From the NCBI GenBank assembly GCA_023451825.1, contig JAEXYA010000046.1, forward strand, positions 28,424 through 92,423: 64,000 nt of DNA, given 5' to 3'. Of this stretch, positions 57,306 to 64,000 are shown piece after piece. The notes under the pieces are model-generated. The model ran no database searches. It was not told the origin of the DNA and was given only the letters and a program-made list of their open reading frames with translations. The position numbers and the translations under genes were made by a program. This DNA comes from Pseudomonadota bacterium. GTDB lineage: Bacteria; Pseudomonadota; Alphaproteobacteria; Rhizobiales; Xanthobacteraceae. Within the stretch, counting starts at the first letter, position 1; each line of letters starts with the position of its first letter.

Positions 57306-58793
57306 ATGATGTCCAAGGAACGTTTGATCCCGCTGATCGTCGCCGCCGCCCTTTTCATGGAGAACATGGACTCCACGGTGATCGCGACCTCGCTGCCGGC
57401 AATCGCCGCGGATATCGGCACCAGCCCGCTGACCCTGAAGCTGGCGATCACCTCCTACCTGCTTTCCCTCGCCGTCTTCATCCCCGCCTCCGGCTGGACC
57501 GCCGATCGCTTTGGCGCACGCACTGTGTTCTCGGTCGCCATCGGTGTCTTCATGGTCGGCTCGATCGGCTGCGCCATCTCGTCGTCAGTGACGCATTTCG
57601 TCATCGCGCGCATCATCCAGGGCCTCGGCGGCGCGATGATGACGCCCGTCGGACGCCTCGTGCTCGTGCGCTCCATCGACAAGGCCGGCCTCGTCAATGC
57701 GATGGCGTGGATGTCGATCCCTGCGCTGATCGGCCCGGTAATCGGGCCACCGCTTGGCGGTTTCATCACCACTTACGCGTCGTGGCACTGGATCTTCCTG
57801 ATCAATATTCCGATCGGCTTTCTCGGCATCTATCTCGCGCAGCGCTATATCGATCCGATCAAGTCGGACAATCCCGAACGCTTCGACCTGCTCGGCCTCG
57901 TGTTGGCCGGCGTGGGCCTCGCCGGCATTGCCTTCGGCCTCTCGGTTGCGGGCCTCAACCTTCTGCCATGGGAAGTGATCACCGCGCTGCTGGTGATCGG
58001 CACCGTGTCGATGACGCTGTATCTCATTCATGCTAAGCGCACGTCTTCGCCGGTGCTCGACTTTTCGCTGATGCGCTACGCCACGCTGCGCGCGGCGATC
58101 ATCGGCGGGTTCCTGTTCCGGCTCGGCATCGGCGCACTGCCCTTCCTGCTGCCGCTGATGATGCAGATCGGTTTTGGCCTGTCGCCATTCCAGTCCGGCC
58201 TCGTCACCTTCGGCTCGGCGGTCGGCGCGATGGGCATGAAGACGCTGGCCACGCGCATCATCCGCGCCTTCGGCTTCCGCAATGTGATGACGGTGAACGC
58301 GGTCGTCAGTTCGGTTTTTCTCGCCGTCTGCGCGCTGTTCACGATCTCGACGCCGCTGACGCTGATCCTGCTGATCCTCGTTGTCGGCGGCTTCTTCCGC
58401 TCGCTCGAATTCACGGCGATCAACACTGTCGCTTTCGCCGAAGTGGAGCCGGCTCAACTCAGCCGCGCAACCACCCTCACCGCCGTTGCGCAGCAACTAT
58501 CGATTTCCGCGGGCGTTGCCATCGGTGCCTTCAGTGTCGAGAGCACCATGGTCTGGCGCGGCATGACAGAGATCACCGCCGGTGACTTCGCGCCGGCGTT
58601 CCTCGTCGTGTCCTTTATCTCGGCCACGTCAGCCTGGTTCTTCTGGCAGATGCCCGCCGATGCCGGCGCGGAAATCTCCGGCCGCAAGGCCGTCGAGATC
58701 GCCAGCCGCAAGGGCGAGAAGAAAGGCGCGGAACACGCAGCTGCAAAGGCTGCGAGCGAGACGACGGAAGATACGCGGGATCAGCGGTTGTGA
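57306..58793 (+). CDS. MFS efflux transporter, DHA2 (EmrB/QacA) type
   Basis: 495 residues, probably 14 membrane helices. Markers: LFMENMDSTVIATSLPAIAA (helix 1, DHA2 motif D1), ASGWTADRFGARTVFSVAIG (motif A) and GLGGAMMTPVGRLVLVRSID, with PLGGFITTYASWHWIFLINI (motif C region). The charged C-terminal tail (KGEKKGAEHAAAKAA) is cytoplasmic. These proteins export drugs or other toxic organics with protons. The ATG at 57306 lacks a strong Shine-Dalgarno sequence; no regulator is adjacent. Confidence 0.92.
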   Translation: MMSKERLIPLIVAAALFMENMDSTVIATSLPAIAADIGTSPLTLKLAITSYLLSLAVFIPASGWTADRFGARTVFSVAIGVFMVGSIGCAISSSVTHFVIARIIQGLGGAMMTPVGRLVLVRSIDKAGLVNAMAWMSIPALIGPVIGPPLGGFITTYASWHWIFLINIPIGFLGIYLAQRYIDPIKSDNPERFDLLGLVLAGVGLAGIAFGLSVAGLNLLPWEVITALLVIGTVSMTLYLIHAKRTSSPVLDFSLMRYATLRAAIIGGFLFRLGIGALPFLLPLMMQIGFGLSPFQSGLVTFGSAVGAMGMKTLATRIIRAFGFRNVMTVNAVVSSVFLAVCALFTISTPLTLILLILVVGGFFRSLEFTAINTVAFAEVEPAQLSRATTLTAVAQQLSISAGVAIGAFSVESTMVWRGMTEITAGDFAPAFLVVSFISATSAWFFWQMPADAGAEISGRKAVEIASRKGEKKGAEHAAAKAASETTEDTRDQRL

Positions 58794-58859
58794 TAACATT
58801 CACCACCATGCCAGGGACAAGCAGTGTTATCGGGATATAGTGAAGACGGGGAGCGTCCT

Positions 58860-59066
58860 ATGTCCAACGACCCGCGCTACATCCTCAGCGAAGCAGATTA
58901 CGAAGTCGCTATGGCAACAGTGGCTCGCCTTTGGGGTGCCAAATGCGGAACACCGGATGGCGATCGCCTAAATCACCTTGTAACGCTGATCGACGCTTAC
59001 GAGACGATCGCCTACCCGATGGGCTCCCCACCCGGCGTCCCGCGAAAGCCCATCGCGAGCACATAG
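58860..59066 (+). pseudogene. Truncated HigA-like antitoxin (N-terminal part only)
   Basis: 68 codons. SEADYEVAMATVARLWGAKC and GTPDGDRLNHLVTLIDAYET match the N-terminal part of the HigA-like regulator family (COG5499), whose members continue through an HxxxPxDPIEAIKF-type linker into a helix-turn-helix. Here the reading ends (YPMGSPPGVPRKPIAST) by running antisense into the 3' end of rlmE, so the DNA-binding domain is missing. No HigB-type toxin is visible upstream. Probably a remnant of a toxin-antitoxin pair lost at this spot. Confidence 0.65.
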
Positions 59067-59710
59067 CGCTCGGATGAATCCTTCCGGCTCGAGGCTGGCT
59101 TCACGTGCTTGACCGTCGCAAAATCGCGCTTGAGCTGGGCCATTAAGGCTGCGTCGGCACCGCTCTGGAAGACTTTTGCGATGAAGGTGCCGCCGGGCTT
59201 CAGCACATCCGCTGCGAAGGCTGCCGCATCCTCGACGAGGCCGACGATACGGAGTTGGTCGGTCTTGCGATGGCCGGTGGTGTTTGCCGCCATGTCGGAC
59301 ATCACGACATCGGCGAGACCGCCCATCATTTCCTTCAGCTTGTCCGGCGCGTCATTTTCGAGAAAGTCCATCTGGGCGAAGGTGACGCCGACGATCTCGG
59401 GCATCTCCAAGAGATCGATGGCGATCACCTGCCCGCGGCCTTCGGCTGAGCCGACACGCCGTGCTGCGATCTGGCTCCAACCGCCGGGTGCCGCGCCGAG
59501 ATCGACCACGGAGGCACCCGGCTTCAGGAAGCGGTGCTTGTCGTCCATCTCGATGATCTTGTAGGCCGCGCGCGAGCGCAGGCCGTCTTTCTTGGCCTGC
59601 TGCACATAGGGATCGTTGAGCTGCCGCTCCAGCCAGAGTTTTGACGACAGTTTCAGCCTGCCGGCACTCTTGACCTGGACGCGCATGCGGCCGGTACTGT
59701 CTTTTGCCAT
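59012..59710 (-). CDS. rlmE: 23S rRNA (uridine-2552-2'-O)-methyltransferase
   Basis: 232 residues of the FtsJ/RlmE family. YKIIEMDDKHRFLKPGASVV holds the first catalytic Lys; VDLGAAPGGWSQIAA is the SAM loop; VMSDMAANTTGHRKTD has the Asp; TFIAKVFQSG the second Lys; SSERYVLAMGF the Glu, completing the K-D-K-E tetrad. The ATG at 59710 (MAKDSTGRMRVQVK) is preferred to the upstream start at 59785, which lies in a palindromic repeat. Its 3' end overlaps the truncated HigA-like gene by 55 bp. Confidence 0.95.
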   Translation of the reverse strand: MAKDSTGRMRVQVKSAGRLKLSSKLWLERQLNDPYVQQAKKDGLRSRAAYKIIEMDDKHRFLKPGASVVDLGAAPGGWSQIAARRVGSAEGRGQVIAIDLLEMPEIVGVTFAQMDFLENDAPDKLKEMMGGLADVVMSDMAANTTGHRKTDQLRIVGLVEDAAAFAADVLKPGGTFIAKVFQSGADAALMAQLKRDFATVKHVKPASSRKDSSERYVLAMGFRGTPGGEPIG

Positions 59711-59779
59711 CGGTACTTGCTTGCTTTCGGGTTTGGCGCGTCTCTTAGCACGGCCCGCCGAAGAAACGAACCTCTCGGC

Positions 59780-59870
59780 CGTCATTGCGAGGAGCCCTTG
59801 CGACGAAGCAATCCAGTTCTTCGCTTGCGGCCTTCTGGATTGCTTCGTCGCTGCGCTCCTCGCAATGACG
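59780..59870. repeat. Palindromic repeat, CGTCATTGCGAGGAGC type
   Basis: Perfect 16-bp terminal arms (CGTCATTGCGAGGAGC at 59780-59795 and its complement at 59855-59870), and perfect 17-bp inner arms (GCGACGAAGCAATCCAG at 59800-59816 and its complement at 59835-59851). It lies between rlmE and the end of ppx/gppA and could form a long hairpin. Confidence 0.88.
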
Positions 59871-59875
59871 GAGCG

Positions 59876-60955
59876 TTACGTCGTCCGGATCACGCCGTCC
59901 TCGCGCATCATTTCCACCAGCATTCCCTCGCGCAGCCCGCGATCGGCGACGCGCAGGCGTGGCAGCGGGAACACGGCGCGGATGGCGTCGAGAATGGCGC
60001 AGCCGCACAGGACCAGATCGGCGCGATCGGGGCCGATGCACTGGTTGGCGGCCCGCTCCGCGTAGCTCAGGCCCATCAGCTTGGTGATGGTCGCGTCGAG
60101 TTCGGCATTGTCGAGCCAGATGCCGTCGATGCGGCGGCGGTCATAGCGCAACAGGCCCTGATGGATGCCGGCCAATGTCGTCACCGTGCCTGACGTGCCG
60201 AGCAGATGCATGCCCTCGAGATCGACGCCATGCTCGGCGGCGAAGGGCGCGACATGCTGGGCGACTTCCGCGATCATGAGAGCGTAGGAGTCACGCGTGA
60301 CGTTCTTGCCGCCGAACTTTTCGGCCAGCGTGACGACGCCGAGCGGGATCGACATCCAGGCCTTGATCAGTGGACGGCCATTCGGATCGGCGGCATCGCG
60401 CTCGATGCGGACCAGTTCAGACGAGCCGCCGCCGATATCGAACAGGATCGCGCCACGGCCTTTTGGATCGATCAGCGGCGAGCAGCCGATCACGGCGAGA
60501 CCGGCTTCGGTCTCGCGATCGATGATCTCCAGCGTGATGCCCGTGGCTTCAGCGACGCGGCTGAGAAATTCGTCGGAATTCGACGCTGCGCGACACGCTT
60601 CCGTTGCGATCAGGCGCAGACGCGTTGCATCGCGGGTGCGGATCTTGTCGCGGCAGATCGAGAGCGCCGAGATGGCGCGATTGATCGCAGCATCGGAGAT
60701 CACGCCCGATGTCGAGACGCCCTCGCCGAGGCGGATGATCCGCGAAAACGAATCGATCACGCGAAAGCTGTCGCCGGTGGGCGCGGCGATCAGCAGGCGG
60801 CAATTATTGGTGCCGAGATCGAGCGCGGCATAGACGGCGGGATTGACCGCATCGCGCGCGCGCGCAGCCACCACCGCCCCCTGCTCCGATCCTTGCTCAG
60901 GTCTCTGCACGTCATTCGGCTCCAGATCGGGGCGGAGCCGCGTGGTGTCATCCAT
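59876..60955 (-). CDS. Ppx/GppA family phosphatase
   Basis: 359 residues of the exopolyphosphatase / guanosine pentaphosphate phosphatase family, with an actin-like ATPase-fold core: YAALDLGTNNCRLLIAAPTG (phosphate 1), FDIGGGSSELVRIERD (phosphate 2), LGTSGTVTTLAGIHQG (adenosine-like loop). It lacks the C-terminal HD domain of longer homologues, as do many alphaproteobacterial members. The start is ATG 60955; a further in-frame start at 61018 is possible. Located immediately downstream of rlmE in genome order and on the same strand. Confidence 0.9.
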   Translation of the reverse strand: MDDTTRLRPDLEPNDVQRPEQGSEQGAVVAARARDAVNPAVYAALDLGTNNCRLLIAAPTGDSFRVIDSFSRIIRLGEGVSTSGVISDAAINRAISALSICRDKIRTRDATRLRLIATEACRAASNSDEFLSRVAEATGITLEIIDRETEAGLAVIGCSPLIDPKGRGAILFDIGGGSSELVRIERDAADPNGRPLIKAWMSIPLGVVTLAEKFGGKNVTRDSYALMIAEVAQHVAPFAAEHGVDLEGMHLLGTSGTVTTLAGIHQGLLRYDRRRIDGIWLDNAELDATITKLMGLSYAERAANQCIGPDRADLVLCGCAILDAIRAVFPLPRLRVADRGLREGMLVEMMREDGVIRTT

Positions 60956-61156
60956 TTTAACAGGTCTTTCCGCGGCCCGTGGGTGAAGAGTCCGGGCCGA
61001 CATGGAAACCATTCTCACGGAAACTTTAGCAGGGCACGGGATTGGCGCAACCTCGCACCGGCGCCATGCCCAATCGGACGTTGTGACACCCAGAAAGGCG
61101 TCCTATTTCAGGTCATCGTCCGGCGGACCGCGAGCCTGCCGGTCCCCGCCAGTTAG

Positions 61157-63538
61157 ATGGACGCCCTCATGCAGGATTTTACCGGCTCCCGCGACAATTC
61201 TATTGCGATGCAGAAATACGGGGTCGGCCAGCCGGTTCGGCGCAAGGAGGACGATACGCTGGTGCGCGGCCAGGGCCGCTACACCGACGATATGAGCCTG
61301 CCCGGCCAGCTTCATGCCTGGGTCGTGCGCAGCCCGCATGCCCATGGCGTGATCCGCAAGATCGACACCGCGGCCGCCAAGGGGATGCCCGGCGTGCGCG
61401 GCATCTGGACCGGCACCGAGATCGCCGCCGCCGGCTACAAGCCGTTCACGGTCGGCATCCCGCTGAAGAACCGCGATGGCTCGCCGCTGCTGCAGACCAA
61501 TCGCCAGGCGCTGATGACCGACCGCGTGCGCTATGTCGGCGATCCCGTCGCCTTCGTCGTCGCCGAGACCCTGGCGCAGGCGCGCGATGCCGGCGAAGCC
61601 GTCGAACTGGACATCGAGCCGCTGCCGGCAGTCACGTCAGCGGAGGACGCGACGAAGCCCGGCGCACCGCAGCTTTACGAGCACATCCCGAACAATGTCG
61701 CGCTCGACTATCACTATGGCGACAGCGACGCGATCGACGCCGCCTTCGCCTCCGCTGCGCATGTCACGAAACTCGATATCGAGAACACCCGCGTCGCGGT
61801 CGTCTCGATGGAGCCGCGCTGTGCGCTGGCGTCGTTCGACAAAAAGACCGACCGCTACATCCTGCAGGTGCCGACCCAGGGCGTCTCCGGCAATCGCGCG
61901 ACGCTGGCGCGGCATCTCAATGTGCCGGCCGAACAGGTGCGCGTTCTCACCGGCAATGTCGGCGGGTCGTTCGGGATGAAGAATGTCAGCTATCCCGAAT
62001 ATGTCTGCCTGCTGCATGCGGCGAAGGAACTGGGCAAGCCGGTGAAGTGGCTGGACGAGCGCTCGTCCAGCTTTCTCTCCGATAGCCATGGTCGCGCGCA
62101 GGACATTCATGCAGAGCTTGCCCTCGACGCGAATGGCAAATTCCTCGCCGTGCGCGTGTCCGGTTACGGCAATCTGGGCGCTTACATCACCGGCGTGTCG
62201 CCCTCGCCGCTGTCGCTCAACACCGGCAAGAACCTGCCCAGCGTCTATCGCACGCCGCTCGTCGGCGTCGATGTGAAATGCGTGGTCACCAACACCACGC
62301 TGATGGGCGCCTATCGCGGCGCCGGCCGTCCCGAGGCGAACTATTTCATGGAGCGCCTGATCGACCGCGCCGCGGACGAGATGGGCATCGATCGCCTGAC
62401 GCTGCGCAAGCGCAATTTCATCAAGCCTGCGCAATTGCCATTCAAGGCGGCGTCGGGGGTGACCTATGACAGCGGCGATTTCCAGGGTGTGTTCGACAAG
62501 GCGCTGGCGATTGCCGATCATGCCGGCTTCGCCAAGCGCAAGCGTGAGGCGAAGAAGCAAGGCAAGCTGCGCGGCATCGCGGTCGGCTCCTATCTCGAAG
62601 TCACCGCGCCGCCTTCGGGCGAACTCGGCAAGGTGACATTCGAGCCCGACGGCACCGTGACCATCACCACGGGCACGCTCGACTACGGCCAGGGCCATGC
62701 GACCCCCTTCGCGCAGGTGCTGTCGGAACGGCTCGGCGTGCCCTTCGATGCGATCCGGTTGCAGCAGAATGACAGCGACCTCGTGCGCATGGGCAATGGC
62801 ACCGGCGGCTCGCGCTCGATCACCGCATCCGGCCAGGCGATCGTCGAGGCCTCCGATCTCGTCATCGCCAAGGGCAAGAGCGCGGCGGCGCATCTGATGG
62901 AAGCATCCGAGGCCGACATCGAATTCGAGGATGGACGTTTCACCATTGCCGGTACCGACCGCTCCATCGACATCATGGAGCTGTCGCAGCGGATGCGCGA
63001 CGGCAAGCTGCCCGAAGGCGCGCCGGACACGCTCGACGTGGATCACGCCAGCGAGGGACCGCCATCGACGTTCCCCAATGGCTGCCATGTGGCGGAAGTC
63101 GAGATCGATCCCGACACCGGCGTGCTCGCCATTGTCCGCTACAGCGCGGTGAATGACTTCGGCATCATCGTCAATCCGATGATCGTTGCCGGGCAATTGC
63201 ATGGCGGCGTCGCGCAGGGCATCGGCCAGGCGTTGATGGAGAAAGTGAGCTACGATGCGTCGGGCCAGCCGATCACCGGCTCCTTCATGGACTATGCGAT
63301 GCCGCGCGCCGGCGACATTCCGCTGATGGCGATCGGCGATCACCCCTCGCCAGCGACGACCAATCCGCTCGGCACCAAAGGCTGCGGTGAGGCTGGTTGC
63401 GCAGGCAGCCTTGCCACGCTGGTGAATGCGGCAGTGGATGCGCTGAGTGATTACGGCGTGACGCATCTCGATATGCCGCTGACCTCGGAGAAGATCTGGC
63501 GCGCGATCCAGGACGGGAAGCAGAGCAAGGTGGCGTGA
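61157..63538 (+). CDS. Form-II CoxL-type molybdenum hydroxylase, large subunit (orphan)
   Basis: 793 residues of the xanthine dehydrogenase / CO dehydrogenase large-subunit family. GQPVRRKEDDTLVRGQGRYT begins the conserved domain; AYRGAGRPEANYFMERLI is the active-site loop typical of form II enzymes (form I CO dehydrogenases have AYRCSFR); the catalytic Glu lies in GTKGCGEAGCAGS. The electron-transfer FAD and 2Fe-2S subunit genes (CoxM, CoxS) are not adjacent, so it must use partners from elsewhere. Form II enzymes hydroxylate various aldehydes or N-heterocycles. Start TTG/ATG 61157 or 61208, unresolved. Confidence 0.9.
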   Translation: MDALMQDFTGSRDNSIAMQKYGVGQPVRRKEDDTLVRGQGRYTDDMSLPGQLHAWVVRSPHAHGVIRKIDTAAAKGMPGVRGIWTGTEIAAAGYKPFTVGIPLKNRDGSPLLQTNRQALMTDRVRYVGDPVAFVVAETLAQARDAGEAVELDIEPLPAVTSAEDATKPGAPQLYEHIPNNVALDYHYGDSDAIDAAFASAAHVTKLDIENTRVAVVSMEPRCALASFDKKTDRYILQVPTQGVSGNRATLARHLNVPAEQVRVLTGNVGGSFGMKNVSYPEYVCLLHAAKELGKPVKWLDERSSSFLSDSHGRAQDIHAELALDANGKFLAVRVSGYGNLGAYITGVSPSPLSLNTGKNLPSVYRTPLVGVDVKCVVTNTTLMGAYRGAGRPEANYFMERLIDRAADEMGIDRLTLRKRNFIKPAQLPFKAASGVTYDSGDFQGVFDKALAIADHAGFAKRKREAKKQGKLRGIAVGSYLEVTAPPSGELGKVTFEPDGTVTITTGTLDYGQGHATPFAQVLSERLGVPFDAIRLQQNDSDLVRMGNGTGGSRSITASGQAIVEASDLVIAKGKSAAAHLMEASEADIEFEDGRFTIAGTDRSIDIMELSQRMRDGKLPEGAPDTLDVDHASEGPPSTFPNGCHVAEVEIDPDTGVLAIVRYSAVNDFGIIVNPMIVAGQLHGGVAQGIGQALMEKVSYDASGQPITGSFMDYAMPRAGDIPLMAIGDHPSPATTNPLGTKGCGEAGCAGSLATLVNAAVDALSDYGVTHLDMPLTSEKIWRAIQDGKQSKVA

Positions 63539-63572
63539 GACGGGTTGCGTCGCTAGCAGCGGCGCCCCTCTT

Positions 63573-63737
63573 CTCCCTCCCCCAAGCCGCGAAGCGGCGC
63601 CGTGGGGAGGGTGGCCTGAGCGTAGCGAAGGACGGGTGGGGTCTATCCCCACGTGACGTCGAAGCTTGGGGAAGCACCCCACCCGGCGCTACGCGCCACC
63701 CTCCCCGCTGCGCCGCTGCGCGGCTTGAGGGAGGGAG
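63573..63737. repeat. Large palindromic repeat, CTCCCTCCCCCAAGCCGC type
   Basis: CTCCCTCCCCCAAGCCGCGAAG at the left (18 bp used here, 63573-63590) and GCGGCTTGAGGGAGGGAG at the right (63720-63737) form near-perfect terminal inverted repeats; an inner GGGTGGCCTGAGCGTAGCG / CGCTACGCGCCACCC pair folds again. It follows the CoxL-type gene. Similar composition to the 48697 element, but a different sequence. Confidence 0.78.
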
Positions 63738-64000
63738 GCCATCAGCCTCCCCGCGTCGTTGCTTCAACATGTCAAACAGCCAAGCTTCCGCAGTCTCGCG
63801 ACGCTTGCGCGCCCGAGCTTTGCACATTCCCACCTCGCCCTCCCGAAAGAGGGCGCGCGGAACGCCGGGTGCTCGATGCACCCGTTGGTGCCTGATGCCG
63901 ATGCGGTACTCCGCAAGGATATGCATCAGGACTTTCGGAATGATCGAGCACGAACTCGACGTTCCGCACGCGGTGTTTGGGGGCCGCTGCCTGCCCAGGG
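63738..64000. other. Non-coding or repeat-like segment at window end
   Basis: No convincing gene: short readings on both strands lack ribosome-binding sites. The stretch includes GAACGCCGGGTGCTCGATGC and later CGATCATTCCG, and reads like a dispersed repeat rather than a gene, but the sequence is cut off by the window edge, so this remains a guess. Confidence 0.35.

Noticed and set aside
61157..63538. Calling the large subunit a CO dehydrogenase
   Set aside because: The active-site loop is AYRGAGR (form II), not AYRCSFR (form I), and the small and medium subunits are absent.
61637..63682. A 681-codon minus-strand open frame over the CoxL-type gene
   Set aside because: Antisense to a clear enzyme with catalytic motifs; composition bias explains the open frame.
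1..64000. tRNA genes or CRISPR arrays
   Set aside because: I read the larger gaps for cloverleaf-like inverted repeats and for regularly spaced short repeats and saw none; a dedicated scan could still find a missed tRNA.

Overview
The window looks like chromosomal DNA of an alphaproteobacterium of the Bradyrhizobium / Rhodopseudomonas / Tardiphaga / Afipia group (Nitrobacteraceae). The evidence is GC-rich coding sequence with strong third-position G/C, Liv-type (branched-chain amino acid) binding-protein paralogues, a guaB, rsmB and guaA neighbourhood, and short palindromic repeats of kinds common in Rhizobiales. The genus is inferred from gene content by eye; no database was searched. I saw no tRNA, rRNA, CRISPR array, intact insertion sequence or prophage.

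Layout. 1-2.4 kb holds the start of a secreted protein (minus strand), an SRPBCC protein, and an AT-richer islet with a PD-(D/E)XK-like protein. 2.4-6.5 kb holds prfC, a guanidinium exporter behind a guanidine-II riboswitch, and the low-affinity phosphate pair pit + DUF47 with a possible Pho box. 6.8-10.5 kb is an AraC regulator, an NADH-dehydrogenase-like flavoprotein and a metallo-beta-lactamase-fold hydrolase. 10.5-16.6 kb is a complete Liv-type ABC operon with two tandem binding proteins. 17-21 kb has PAS, ArsC-like, MarR/OhrR-like, DUF5993-DsbB and HD genes. 20.8-21.5 kb is a VapBC module.

21.4-30.7 kb holds a cytochrome P460 next to a Tat-exported hydrolase, a winged-helix/TolB/TPR regulator overlapping a catalytically degenerate peptide-deformylase homologue, an ArsR-SRPBCC-DUF899 operon, a third Liv-type binding protein beside TenA and a Lin0512 protein, DUF3016, and a phospholipase A2-like secreted protein. 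30.7-42.2 kb is accessory metabolism: a NylB-like hydrolase, three AraC/LysR regulators with cupin, SDR, HbpS/GlcG and NTF2 partners, an exported aldo-keto reductase, a tautomerase, and VOC and ABM proteins.

42.3-63.5 kb mixes housekeeping genes (acnB, guaA, rsmB, guaB, rlmE, ppx/gppA) with transporters (SulP, MFS), a Phd-VapC module next to a HEPN-like gene, a truncated HigA-like antitoxin, and an orphan form-II CoxL-type molybdenum hydroxylase. The window ends in repeat-rich non-coding DNA.

The most distinctive items are the guanidine-II riboswitch with a possible Shine-Dalgarno-pairing loop, the peptide-deformylase homologue lacking three of five active-site residues, the two AT-rich islets carrying putative nucleases (PD-(D/E)XK and HEPN), and the family of palindromic repeats, two of which supply the stop codons of the adjoining genes.
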